NCBI GenBank assembly: GCA_034422355.1
Contig: DAOUJS010000046.1
Location: forward strand, 62,001-126,000
Reading direction: 5' to 3'
Origin: CATOSP01 sp034422355
Lineage (GTDB): Bacteria; Chloroflexota; Dehalococcoidia; Lucifugimonadales; UBA3495
DNA length: 64,000 nucleotides
Every line of letters starts with the position of its first letter. Position 1 is the first letter of the stretch. Shown here one piece after another: positions 1-8,357 of the stretch. Under the pieces are notes generated by a model that saw nothing but the letters and a program-made list of their open reading frames with translations, was not told the DNA's origin and ran no database searches. A program made the translations under genes and the position numbers.

Positions 1-375
1 GCCGTCTTCTCCGGCCACAACATTTTCCGGGAAAATGTGGCTAACTACAGCAACTACGGCTTTTGGCTAGGCTACTCGTCCGACACAACAGTCCAGGACA
101 ATACAATCAACGCTAATCGTGTAGACGGCATCGCCATAGAACACGGACGCGCCAACACACTCCGGGACAACCAGATAGAGGGCAACCGCAACGGCATAAA
201 CCTCTGGGGCAAACCCTGGCAGAGACCCGGAACGCCCCCAGACCAGACTCCACACTCCTGCACCGTCTCCGGCAACAGCGTCCTCAACTCCAGGGGGCAA
301 GCGATAAGAGTCGAGCCGGGGTTAGGCATTACCCTTGAAAAGAACGCATTCAACGAAAACCTGACGGGTGGGTAA
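1..375 (+). CDS. Right-handed parallel beta-helix (NosD/PbH1-like) protein, 3' part
   Basis: The frame is open from the first base of the window, so the N-terminus lies upstream; only the last 124 codons are seen. The sequence is a run of short Asn/Gly-rich rungs (NxI-x-N, GIxL, NSVLNSxGxAI), the pattern of parallel beta-helix repeats found in NosD-like and pectate-lyase-like surface or periplasmic proteins. No catalytic residues can be assigned from this fragment, so the substrate is unknown. The stop codon lies one base before the ATG of the DUF385 gene, suggesting co-transcription. The fold call is fairly sure, the function is not. Confidence 0.7.
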   Translation, partial: AVFSGHNIFRENVANYSNYGFWLGYSSDTTVQDNTINANRVDGIAIEHGRANTLRDNQIEGNRNGINLWGKPWQRPGTPPDQTPHSCTVSGNSVLNSRGQAIRVEPGLGITLEKNAFNENLTGG

Positions 376-376
376 C

Positions 377-739
377 ATGGACGAGAGAGTGCAACAAGCG
401 TTACAGCAAGACCGCGTAATCGACATTACTACGATTGGCCGCAAGAGCGGCAGGCCACGCCGCAAGGAGATATGGTTTCACAACCTGGACGGCCGTCTGT
501 ACATTACGGGCAGGCCAGGACCCCGCGACTGGTATTCCAACATGCTGGCCAACCCGGAATTCACCTTCCACCTGAAGCAGAGCGCCCGAGCCGACCTCCA
601 AGCCAGGGCCACCCCGCTCCTCGACCCTGACCAGCGCAGGGAGGTACTCTCGGGCATCCATGAGAAGCTGGGCGGCGACCGGGACACCGATGCCTGGGTC
701 CAGGGAAGCCCACTGGTAGAAGTGGAACTGCTGGGCTAA
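377..739 (+). CDS. DUF385/nitroreductase-family deazaflavin-dependent protein
   Basis: A 120-residue protein matching the small split-barrel family (PF04075-like) whose characterised members bind deazaflavin F420 or quinones. Visible hallmarks are TIGRKSGRPR near residue 19, followed by beta strands (WFHNLDGRLYITG), PRDWYSNMLANP and FTFHLKQ, in the usual order for the family. I chose the ATG at 377 rather than the GTG at 368 because a purine-rich GGGTGGG precedes it and the GTG overlaps the upstream stop. It is probably a cytoplasmic oxidoreductase. The substrate cannot be told. Confidence 0.85.
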   Translation: MDERVQQALQQDRVIDITTIGRKSGRPRRKEIWFHNLDGRLYITGRPGPRDWYSNMLANPEFTFHLKQSARADLQARATPLLDPDQRREVLSGIHEKLGGDRDTDAWVQGSPLVEVELLG

Positions 740-835
740 TCCTTGGGGAGCCCTCACAGGACCTTCCAAGCCGGGGCATCCGGCAAGTACGTGTCTATCC
801 TGCTTGGGCGGGACCGGTCATGTCCGTCGATGGGC

Positions 836-1408
836 CTAAGCCCTTACCCACGTTTCCGACAGCGCCAACCCTGCCGTGCTGCTCAACTTGTCCCCCCGCG
901 GCTCCGGGAAGGGCCTGCCCCTGGCAACCACGCCGTTCAGGGTAAGCTGGGACTGCCGTGCCGGAACGAACACGCTGGTCCATCCCAAGGGCCTATCCGG
1001 ATTGCTTCCCGCCGGTACGCCGATGCCGAAGGGTTCTCCGAAGTCGAACCACGTCATGGCAATGGTTTCGTCGGCAGTCTCGATGTGCTCGGTCCAGAAG
1101 TAGGTGGTATCTCCGGTTCGCGAAAACACCGCGTCTATCACCGGCAGGTCTTGGCTGGCGAATTCTCCCGTGGTGGAAATTTCCTCCTGGAGCCACCGGA
1201 CCAGCGCGATGTTGTCGGAATAGATACGTGGCTCATCGCCGGTAACATCGCTGCGCAGGAACAACACGTGCCCATGCCCGCCGGGGGAAAGAAGCACCCG
1301 CCAGTGGCTGGCCCTGGTCGTCATCGGCCCGCCTTCCTCCTCGTGCAGCCGCATGTAGTTGTTCTCCCCGGTCAGGCGTATCTCATTGGGGTCGGTTCGG
1401 GTAGTCAT
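836..1408 (-). CDS. Conserved hypothetical protein
   Basis: A 190-residue soluble protein with no signal peptide or membrane segment. It starts at an ATG preceded by GGGAGG about eight bases upstream, and its composition (GGHGHVLFLRSD, ALVRWLQEEI, TYFWTEHIET) is typical of a real folded protein, whereas the plus-strand frame here is Pro/Arg-rich and looks like a shadow. I do not recognise a characterised family. Two internal ATGs (residues 18 and 29) could be alternative starts. It stands alone, tail to tail with the DUF385 gene. Confidence 0.65.
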   Translation of the reverse strand: MTTRTDPNEIRLTGENNYMRLHEEEGGPMTTRASHWRVLLSPGGHGHVLFLRSDVTGDEPRIYSDNIALVRWLQEEISTTGEFASQDLPVIDAVFSRTGDTTYFWTEHIETADETIAMTWFDFGEPFGIGVPAGSNPDRPLGWTSVFVPARQSQLTLNGVVARGRPFPEPRGDKLSSTAGLALSETWVRA

Positions 1409-1913
1409 CCTCGGCCTCCCTTGCGAGAAATAAGTCTTCGGTCTCTCGACGCCAGAAGTCAGGTTGCCTGTGCATTATGTGACTACAGGCATTGTGGCCG
1501 TTGCGCTGTCGGGTGGCAAGGGAAATTTGCTTTCCGCCGAAGTTGAGAGCCGGACCCCGTGGGTGGAAACGGGGCCCGGCGGTGGGGGCTGGCAAGATTA
1601 GCGCCGGAGACTGTTGGTCCCGGACACGACGGGTACAGAGGGCCGCGCAAGAGCGCGCCCCATAGCAGGTCCTTAGACTGATGGATTGGCCAATATCACG
1701 ATAACCCGATGGTGTTTCAAGTTAATGACAAGAATGTAACCGCGGGAGAACTTTTCTGAAAACATTTTTTGAACAGCATGTTACAGCCATGTAAACCTTG
1801 CCCCAGCGTATCCTTGTGGCTATGATTCGGCAGAGTCCCCGGTTGGTTGATCGTTACGGTCTCACTCGAACAATCTAAGACAGTATCTTTTAGTAAGCAT
1901 TGAGAGGTGAATC
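1409..1913. other. Intergenic region between divergent genes
   Basis: About 500 bases without a convincing gene. It separates a minus-strand hypothetical from the plus-strand hydrolase at 1914, so it should hold both promoters. A/T-rich stretches at about 1725-1800 are the likeliest promoter area. I see no tRNA, repeat or strong terminator. Confidence 0.5.
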
Positions 1914-3911
1914 ATGCCAGTGACCAAGGTGGTAATCACGTCCCGCCAGCCTTATGCCGGAGGCCAGGAATTCGGCGATGTGGGGGCGTATGAACAGGTC
2001 GAAGGCCAAGTCCACTTCAGCGTGGACCCCGCCCACGAAGCCAACGAGATGATCGCCGACATCGGACTTGCTCCCAGAGACCCCGATGGCCGGGTGACGT
2101 TCTCCGCCGACTTCCGCCTGCTGGCCCCGGTTGACCCCGGAAAGGGCAACCGCCGCCTGCTCCTGGACGTGCCGAATCGTGGCCGCCCCCTGGCCTTGAA
2201 GAACTTGAACAGTTCCCCCGACGCCGCGCCGGGAGAGCAGCAGGGGCCGGGCAACGGCTTCCTGATGCGCTATGGCTACACCATAGTCTGGTGCGGTTGG
2301 CAGCACGACGTTCCGGAGGGACCTGGCATGTTGCGCATCCAGGCACCCGAGGCAATGGCCGACGGAGAGCCAGTTTCAGGCAAGGTCGTGGTCACCTTCC
2401 AGCCCAACTCTCCAACCAGAGTCCAGTACCTTTCCGACCGCGCCCACCTGCCCTATCCCTCCAACAACCTGGAGGACTGGGACTCCGTGCTTACCGTACA
2501 GGAACACGAGGACGCTCCGGAGGAGGTGATTCCCCGGGACCAGTGGTCATTCGCACGCCTGGACGGGGACCGCAGAGTACCCGACTCCTGCAACATCCAC
2601 ATGGAATCCGGGTTCCAGCCGGGTAAGGTGTACCAGGTCATATACGAAACTACCGGCGCGCCCATAGCCGGCGCCGGGCTTCTGGCAACCCGCGACATCG
2701 CGGCTTTCCTGCGCTACGCCGGGGAGGATGATGGGAATCCCTGTGCCGACGGCATCGATGCGGCCTACAGCTTCGGCGTTTCCCAGAGCGGCAGGTTCCT
2801 GCGCCACTTCCTGTACCTGGGACTAAACATAGACGAGGAAGGGCGACCGGTATTTGACGGGTTCATTCCCCACGTGGCCGGTGGCAAACGGGGCGAGTTT
2901 AACCACCGCTTCGCCCAACCCTCCAGCCAGGCCAGCCGCAGCACCAACAGCCTGTTCCCCTTCAGCGACGAGGACCAGGCCGACCCTGAAACGGGGCTGA
3001 CAGACGGGCTCCTCTCCCGCCTGATCTCGAAGGGAAACCGCCCGAAAATCATGTACGTCAACACGCCCTCCGAGTATTGGGGAGGACATGGAGCATTGCT
3101 CCACACCGAAATAAATGGAGAGCGGGACATTACGCCGCCGGAGTGGGTCCGCATTTACATGCTGGGCGGGACTCAACATGCGGTCGATGGCTTGCCCCTG
3201 GCCGACCGGGACGCCACCGGCGAATACAGGGCGCAGCAACTATTCAACTGCCTGGACTACCGGCCCCTGCTGCGGGCCGCCCTGGTTAACCTGGACCGCT
3301 GGGCTACTTCCGGCGAGGCTCCGCCGCCCAGCGCCTGCCCCAAGCTGTCCGACGGCACCGGCGTATCACCCGAGTCTGTCATGGAGACCTTCCGGTCAAT
3401 CCCCGGAGTCGATTTCCCCGGCCAACTGCGCAAGTTCACCCGGCTAAACTTCGGCCCCGACCCCAGGGTGCCGACGGTTATCCCGGCCAAAGTCGGCGGA
3501 GCATACCCAAGGCTGGTATCCGGCGTAGACGCCGACGGCAACGAGGTGTCTGGAGTGCCCTTGCCCTTCGTGACCGCTCCCCTGGCTACATACACCGGCT
3601 GGAACATGCGCCACCGGGACATCGGCGGCGACGACCAGGTGTTGTCATCCGGAGGCGCATCGGGGGGAACGCTGAAAGGTTCCACCATCCCCTTCCCTGC
3701 CACCCGCAAAGACCGTGAGGCCGCAGGAGACCCACGTGTTTCCATAGAGGAGCGGTACGCCTCCAGGGATGATTACGTAGCACAGGTCAAGAAGGCCGCA
3801 CAAAGGCTTGTGGCCCAGGGCTATGCTCTGTCGGAGGACATGGAAACTTTCGAGGAGCAGGGCAAGGAGCTTTACGATGCTATGACGGGAGGCGTAAAGC
3901 AGGACGCCTGA
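1914..3911 (+). CDS. Alpha/beta hydrolase domain-containing protein (PF20091-like)
   Basis: A 665-residue protein of the large alpha/beta-hydrolase family annotated as 'alpha/beta hydrolase domain-containing protein'. The nucleophile elbow SFGVSQSG places the likely catalytic Ser near residue 290, followed by an FIPHVAGGKRGEFN block characteristic of the family. There is no signal peptide, so it is probably cytoplasmic, unlike many exported relatives. ATG at 1914 follows GAGAGGTGA. A GC-rich hairpin just downstream (3964-3986) probably ends its transcript. The ester or amide substrate is unknown. Confidence 0.8.
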   Translation: MPVTKVVITSRQPYAGGQEFGDVGAYEQVEGQVHFSVDPAHEANEMIADIGLAPRDPDGRVTFSADFRLLAPVDPGKGNRRLLLDVPNRGRPLALKNLNSSPDAAPGEQQGPGNGFLMRYGYTIVWCGWQHDVPEGPGMLRIQAPEAMADGEPVSGKVVVTFQPNSPTRVQYLSDRAHLPYPSNNLEDWDSVLTVQEHEDAPEEVIPRDQWSFARLDGDRRVPDSCNIHMESGFQPGKVYQVIYETTGAPIAGAGLLATRDIAAFLRYAGEDDGNPCADGIDAAYSFGVSQSGRFLRHFLYLGLNIDEEGRPVFDGFIPHVAGGKRGEFNHRFAQPSSQASRSTNSLFPFSDEDQADPETGLTDGLLSRLISKGNRPKIMYVNTPSEYWGGHGALLHTEINGERDITPPEWVRIYMLGGTQHAVDGLPLADRDATGEYRAQQLFNCLDYRPLLRAALVNLDRWATSGEAPPPSACPKLSDGTGVSPESVMETFRSIPGVDFPGQLRKFTRLNFGPDPRVPTVIPAKVGGAYPRLVSGVDADGNEVSGVPLPFVTAPLATYTGWNMRHRDIGGDDQVLSSGGASGGTLKGSTIPFPATRKDREAAGDPRVSIEERYASRDDYVAQVKKAAQRLVAQGYALSEDMETFEEQGKELYDAMTGGVKQDA

Positions 3912-3963
3912 AGCTTCAGCTCAGTCGGCCGCGGAATACCATACCCGGTCTGTAATGTTGAGA

Positions 3964-3986
3964 GCCGCCCCTTCGCGTGGGGCGGC
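3964..3986 (+). terminator. Hairpin terminator after the hydrolase gene
   Basis: A perfect 8-bp stem GCCGCCCC/GGGGCGGC with a 7-base loop lies about 50 bases after the hydrolase stop and is followed by the T-rich ATTCTCTT. It sits between two converging genes and could serve both. Confidence 0.6.
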
Positions 3987-4043
3987 ATTCTCTTGGGGCC
4001 GCGCGGACTCTCGGGCGTTGTTGAATCTGGAAGTAGTTGCCTG

Positions 4044-4871
4044 CTATAGCTCCATAGGCGTGTCTTCACGGTTGGCCCACTCGCCCATCGATCCATCGTA
4101 GTTCTTGGCCTTCTGGTAGCCCACCAGTTGCAGGACAAAGTTTCCGTTCGCCGAACGGATGCCGCCCTGTCAATACGTATACACTGTCTTGTCCGGCGTG
4201 ATGCCAAGTCTGGTGAGAATGTCCCGGATGTCCTGGGCGGACTTGAACTGGTGGGTATCCCGGTCCAGCATGTTGAACCATTCCAGGTGAATCGCTCCCG
4301 GAACCCGCCCCTTTTTCAGGTTGCCCCGGTCGCCGGTGCCGTCCCACTCCCCGTCGCTGCGAACATCCCATACCGCCACGTCCGGGTTGTTGTAGGTCTC
4401 CTTCAGCTCGTCAATCCGGCACATGATTGACTCATTCGCCGAGGGGGTGAACGTCCGGCCTGAGGCGGGCCGCGCGCGGGTCAACTCGATGTGCCGCCCC
4501 TCGGTGACCCAGCGCCGCCAGCCGCCGTTGAGCACCTGCACGTTGGTATGTCCGTAGTAGTTCAGCGCCCACCAGAGCCGGGCGGCATAGAGGCTCTGGG
4601 AGTTGTCGTAGGTGATGACGCGAGTGTCGTCGCCGATCCCCAGACCCTGGCACATGGCGGCGAACTGTTCCGGGTCCATAATGTGTACCCGCCCGCTGTC
4701 CGGGTCCTTCTCGAAGTTGTCCGGCACCAGCACCGCGCCGGGAATATGCCCGCGAGTGTAGGCAGGGTCAAGGTCTGTGTCCACGATGACCACGTTGGGA
4801 TCATCCAGGTGTTCCTCGACCCAGGCGGCGTCAACCAGAAATTCAGGATGCGCATAACCTTGCGTTGTCAT
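4044..4871 (-). CDS. Rhodanese-type sulfurtransferase, selenocysteine (UGA) at the catalytic position
   Basis: A two-rhodanese-domain sulfurtransferase of 275 residues when UGA at 4170-4172 is read through (codon 234). The inactive N-terminal domain covers roughly residues 10-130 and the catalytic domain about 150-270. Reading stops at VYTY, exactly where the family has the catalytic Cys of the CxxGxR loop. After the UGA the same frame continues QGGIRSANGNF, then YQKAKNYDGSMGEW and REDTP, a normal rhodanese C-terminus, ending at TAG 4044-4046. A hairpin right after the UGA fits a bacterial SECIS. Terminating at the UGA would give an enzyme without its active site. It probably moves sulfane sulfur (or selenium) between thiols. 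Sec is an inference supported by frame, position and hairpin. Confidence 0.85.
4144..4172 (-). promoter_or_regulatory. SECIS-like hairpin with UGA Sec codon (rhodanese)
   Basis: On the minus strand the UGA is followed by 11 bases and then a perfect 6-bp stem CCGUUC/GAACGG closing a GGC loop (7 bp with the flanking U-A). The loop begins 17 bases after the UGA with G, matching the usual bacterial SelB-binding SECIS spacing and the conserved loop G. Confidence 0.75.
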
Positions 4872-5109
4872 TTCGTTCCCCCACCGTCGTTAATCGCTTG
4901 TCGCAAGTGAGGCCGGTCAGTGTGCGGCCCGCGCCGATTGTAAGATAGGCTCCAGGGAGGGTCAACAAGGGCGCAGATCGCCGAGGCCGCGCGTTTTCTT
5001 GTTGCTGCCCTACGGCGGGGTTAGAATGGAGCTAGATATTCCCGCACTGGCGGGAATCCGGTGGAGTCCTACTTCAATGCGATGAATAGGTAAGGCAGGG
5101 GGCCTGACA

Positions 5110-5358
5110 ATGCGTAACGAATTTACGGTCGTTTACGAGAGAGACGACGGATGGTACATCGGGTATTGCCTGGAAATCCCCGGCGCAAATGGCCAGGGCA
5201 AGACGAAAGAGGAGTGCCGCGAGAACTTGGCCGAGGCCATCGCCCTCATCCTGACCCACCGCCGGGAGAGCGGGATGAAGGGAGTTCCCTACGGCATCAA
5301 ACCCGAAACCATCGTTCTCCCCGACGCCCTGCCCGACGGGGCCAACTATATCGTATGA
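5110..5358 (+). CDS. hicB: HicB-type antitoxin
   Basis: An 82-residue protein with the HicB partial RNase-H fold signature: FTVVYERDDGWYIGYCLEIPGANGQGKTKEECRENLAEAI. It ends in GTATGA, where its stop overlaps the ATG of hicA by four bases, so the two are translationally coupled. It should neutralise the HicA mRNA interferase and repress the operon. Antitoxin precedes toxin here. No separate DNA-binding domain is visible in this short form. Confidence 0.88.
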   Translation: MRNEFTVVYERDDGWYIGYCLEIPGANGQGKTKEECRENLAEAIALILTHRRESGMKGVPYGIKPETIVLPDALPDGANYIV

Positions 5359-5549
5359 AATTGAACGATCTGCTCCGTCACCTCCGCCGCAACGGCTGTG
5401 AATTTCTGCGGCAAGGACGGTCTCATGCAATGTGGACGAACCCCGCTACCGGAGAAGTCGAATCCATACCACGGCATACCGAGATTCAGAATTTGTTGGC
5501 CCGCAAAATTTGCCGCAACCTTTCAGTTCCCGAAATAGGCAGGCGATAA
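5355..5549 (+). CDS. hicA: HicA-type mRNA interferase toxin
   Basis: A 64-residue double-stranded-RNA-binding-like toxin. LLRHLRRNGCEFLRQGRSHAMWTNP carries the conserved G-x-SH catalytic His, and PRHTEIQNLLARKICRNL is the usual C-terminal part. Translation starts at the ATG overlapping the hicB stop. Its stop lies only 10 bases before the acetyl-CoA synthetase start, so the TA pair may share a transcript with acs. HicA toxins cleave mRNA in a translation-independent way. Confidence 0.88.
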   Translation: MKLNDLLRHLRRNGCEFLRQGRSHAMWTNPATGEVESIPRHTEIQNLLARKICRNLSVPEIGRR

Positions 5550-5559
5550 GGAGAGCATC

Positions 5560-7464
5560 ATGGTACAACAGGGACAGATTGACCACCTACTCCAGGAGAC
5601 AAGTTCCATCGAGCCGCCCGCTCACGTGGCCAGCCAGGCCACACTCCAGGACTACGAAGGGACCTACCGCCGCGCCGCACAAGATCCCGAAGCCTTCTGG
5701 TCTGGCGTCGCTTCGGAACTGGAGTGGTTCAAGCCCTGGGACAATGTGTTCCAGTGGGACTATCCCACCTTCCAGTGGTTCCTGGGAGGCCAGTGCAACA
5801 TCACCTACAACTGCCTCGACCGCCACCTGAACACCCCCAACAAGAACAAGGCGGCATTCATCTGGCTGGGCGAGGATGGCGAGGAGCGGGTGTTCACCTA
5901 CGGGCGGCTGGCCCAACTGGTCAACCGCTTCGCTAACGGCCTAAAGTCCCTGGGCGTGGGTAAGGGCGACCGTGTGGTCATCTACATGCCCCTGACCCCC
6001 GAGGGGGCGATTGCAATGCTCGCCTGCGCCCGCATCGGCGCGGTCCACAGCGTCGTCTACGCCGGGTTCAGCGTCGGTTCCCTGCGCGACCGCATAATTG
6101 ACGCCCAGGCCAAGGCGCTGATTACCGGAGACGCAGGCTACCGCCGGGGCAACCGGGTTGACCTCAAGGGCATCGCCGACGAGGCTGTGCCGGGCCTGGA
6201 CTTCCTCCAGCACATCATCGTCTGGCGCAGGGAGGACGAGAAGCCGCCTTTGGGTCCGAAGGAAGTAGACTTCGACGACCTGCTCAATGGCGGCGATATT
6301 GATTGCCCCGCCGAGGTCATGGACGCTGAGGACCCGCTGTACATCCTCTACACCAGCGGCACCACCGGCAAGCCCAAGGGAGTGCAGCACGTCCACGGCG
6401 GCTACATGGTGGGCACCTACTACCACTTCAAGACCTTCTGGGACGTGAAGGACAACGACGTCTTCTGGTGTACCTCGGACATCGGCTGGGTGGTGGGCCA
6501 CAGCTACATTGTCTACGCTCCCCTGATTGCCGGGGCAACTACGGTGTTCCGCGAGGGGGCTCCTGATTACCCCGGCCCCCACGTCTTCTACGAAATCATC
6601 GAGAAATACGGCGTCAACGTCATTTTCACCGCCCCGACCCTGGTGCGTATGCTGATGCGCTACGGCGAAGAGCACCCGCAGAGCTACAACCTGCGCTCCC
6701 TGCGCTTCCTGACCTGCGCCGGGGAACCCCTGAACCCCGAGGCCCAGAAGTGGGCCTACGAGCACATCTGCGGCAACGGCGAGTGGGCATACCTGGTGGA
6801 CAACTGGTGGCAGACCGAGACCGGCGGCCCGTGCCTGGGCACCCTGGCTAACATGACGTCTAAACCGGGGCGCGTCGGCAAGCCCCTGCCCGGCGCGGAA
6901 CTGGACATCGTGGACCGGGAAGGCCAGCCCATAGAGGAGCCGGACAAGGGAGGTATCCTGGTTATCAGGAAGCCCTTCCCTCACTTCTTCCGCACCGTCT
7001 ACGGCGACCCCGACCGCTACGCCGAGAACTGGAACACCATCCCCGGCGTCTACTTCACCGGCGACGTGGCCCTGCGCGACGCCGACGGGTACTACATGGT
7101 GGTGGGCCGCGCCGACGATGTGCTGAACGTGGCTGGACACCGTATAGGTTCCGCCGAGGTTGAAAGCGCCCTGGTCTCCCACCCCGCGGTGGCCGAGGCG
7201 GCGGTCATCGGCAAGCCTGACGAACTCCGGGGCGAGACCATCAAGGGGTTCGTGACCCTGCGGGTGGGCAACGACCCATCGGACCGGATGGTCAACGACC
7301 TGCAACTCCACGTCCGCCAGGAGTTGGGGCCAATAGCGGTGCCGTCTGAGATCGACTTCACCCCGACGCTGCCCAAGACCCGCTCCGGCAAAATCATGCG
7401 CCGCTTGCTGAAGGCGCAGGAACTGGGCCTCGACCCAGGGGACATCACAACGCTGGAAGAGTAA
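5560..7464 (+). CDS. acs: Acetyl-CoA synthetase (acetate-CoA ligase)
   Basis: A 634-residue AMP-forming acyl-CoA ligase of normal Acs length. Visible motifs are the P-loop-like ILYTSGTTGKPKG near residue 265, the DNWWQTETGG acetate-pocket/adenylate motif near 412, the YFTGDVALRDADGYY hinge region and the C-terminal PKTRSGKIMRR containing the Lys that is regulated by acetylation in studied Acs enzymes. It converts acetate, ATP and CoA to acetyl-CoA in the cytoplasm. The ATG follows AAGGAGAGCATC. It sits 10 bases after hicA and ends before a strong hairpin terminator. Confidence 0.95.
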   Translation: MVQQGQIDHLLQETSSIEPPAHVASQATLQDYEGTYRRAAQDPEAFWSGVASELEWFKPWDNVFQWDYPTFQWFLGGQCNITYNCLDRHLNTPNKNKAAFIWLGEDGEERVFTYGRLAQLVNRFANGLKSLGVGKGDRVVIYMPLTPEGAIAMLACARIGAVHSVVYAGFSVGSLRDRIIDAQAKALITGDAGYRRGNRVDLKGIADEAVPGLDFLQHIIVWRREDEKPPLGPKEVDFDDLLNGGDIDCPAEVMDAEDPLYILYTSGTTGKPKGVQHVHGGYMVGTYYHFKTFWDVKDNDVFWCTSDIGWVVGHSYIVYAPLIAGATTVFREGAPDYPGPHVFYEIIEKYGVNVIFTAPTLVRMLMRYGEEHPQSYNLRSLRFLTCAGEPLNPEAQKWAYEHICGNGEWAYLVDNWWQTETGGPCLGTLANMTSKPGRVGKPLPGAELDIVDREGQPIEEPDKGGILVIRKPFPHFFRTVYGDPDRYAENWNTIPGVYFTGDVALRDADGYYMVVGRADDVLNVAGHRIGSAEVESALVSHPAVAEAAVIGKPDELRGETIKGFVTLRVGNDPSDRMVNDLQLHVRQELGPIAVPSEIDFTPTLPKTRSGKIMRRLLKAQELGLDPGDITTLEE

Positions 7465-7483
7465 AGGCGGCAACCTCACGCAT

Positions 7484-7523
7484 CACGGGGCGTTTCGCAC
7501 ACTGGCGGGACGCCCCGTGTATT
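7484..7523 (+). terminator. Rho-independent terminator after acs
   Basis: A perfect 10-bp stem, CACGGGGCGT (7484-7493) and ACGCCCCGTG (7510-7519), is followed by TATTTT. It separates acs from the Uma2 gene, whose ribosome-binding site begins immediately after. Confidence 0.75.
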
Positions 7524-7540
7524 TTCCCAGGAGGTGGAAC

Positions 7541-8320
7541 ATGGACAAGGATGCCAAAGACGAAGGCGTCAGCCGGTACAAGTTCAACGTTGACCAATTC
7601 TACAAGATGGCCGAGGTTGGCATCCTGCCATCGGAAGGCAGGGAGGAACTGCTGTCCGGCGTGGTGTGGGACCGGTCTCCGCTGGTGAGAAACCGCTGTC
7701 ACCCGTCGCTCAATGGAGGCATTACACGGTTCCTGAACGAGTTGGAGGGCATCGACGAAGAGTTTGACGCGCACATCCATAAGTACACAGCCGAGGAATA
7801 CCAGGAAATGGGGAAGGCCGGCATCCTGACCCCGGACGACCGGGTAGAGTTGATTGACGGGGAGGTCGTTCTTATGCCTCCAATGCTGAGCCGCCATGCC
7901 GCGGCCGTACTACGCAACGACTATCCTTTCAAGGGCTTCTTCTCCAGAGAACAGGCGTTAGTCTGGGTACAATTGCCCATCCGGTTGCTTAACGACGGGG
8001 AACCCGAACCTGACCTGGCGCTTCTGAAGCCGCGGCCCGACTTTTACCGCAACAGTCTCCCGACGAACCATGACGTGCTGCTTGCGGTAGAAATCTCCGA
8101 TACCACGCTACGGCTGGATCGCACCGTCAAGCTCCCCCTCTACGCCCTCCACGGCATCCCGGAGCTATGGCTGGTCAGCCTCCGCGACGACGCAGTAGAG
8201 GTCTACCACAACCCCGAAGGCAGTACATACCGGGAGTCCTCGCGGCTAGAGCGCGGCGACAGCGTATCACCGCAGGCGTTTCCCGATGTGGTTTTGGAGG
8301 TCGGGGATATACTGGGTTAG
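7541..8320 (+). CDS. Uma2-family putative endonuclease with a doubled N-terminal segment
   Basis: A 259-residue Uma2/DUF820-type restriction-like protein. Residues about 90-255 form the usual domain (YTAEEYQEMGKAGILTPDDRVELIDGEVV, then PEPDLALLKP, LLAVEISDTTL and LYALHGIPELWLV), with PD..EIS as the PD-(D/E)xK-like core. Unusually, a second copy of the N-terminal motif (YKFNVDQFYKMAEVGILPSEGREELLSG) precedes it, as if two Uma2 genes had recombined. Start at ATG 7541 after AGGAGGTGGAAC. These genes are abundant and mobile in cyanobacteria and Chloroflexota; their role is unproven. Confidence 0.85.
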   Translation: MDKDAKDEGVSRYKFNVDQFYKMAEVGILPSEGREELLSGVVWDRSPLVRNRCHPSLNGGITRFLNELEGIDEEFDAHIHKYTAEEYQEMGKAGILTPDDRVELIDGEVVLMPPMLSRHAAAVLRNDYPFKGFFSREQALVWVQLPIRLLNDGEPEPDLALLKPRPDFYRNSLPTNHDVLLAVEISDTTLRLDRTVKLPLYALHGIPELWLVSLRDDAVEVYHNPEGSTYRESSRLERGDSVSPQAFPDVVLEVGDILG

Positions 8321-8357
8321 ACTGGGGAGAGATGCGCAACCGGATTGGAGAAATGTC

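Noticed and set aside
5941..7479. 512-aa minus-strand ORF antisense to acs
   Set aside because: Val/Gly/Gln-rich shadow without motifs or ribosome-binding site, opposite a complete acetyl-CoA synthetase.
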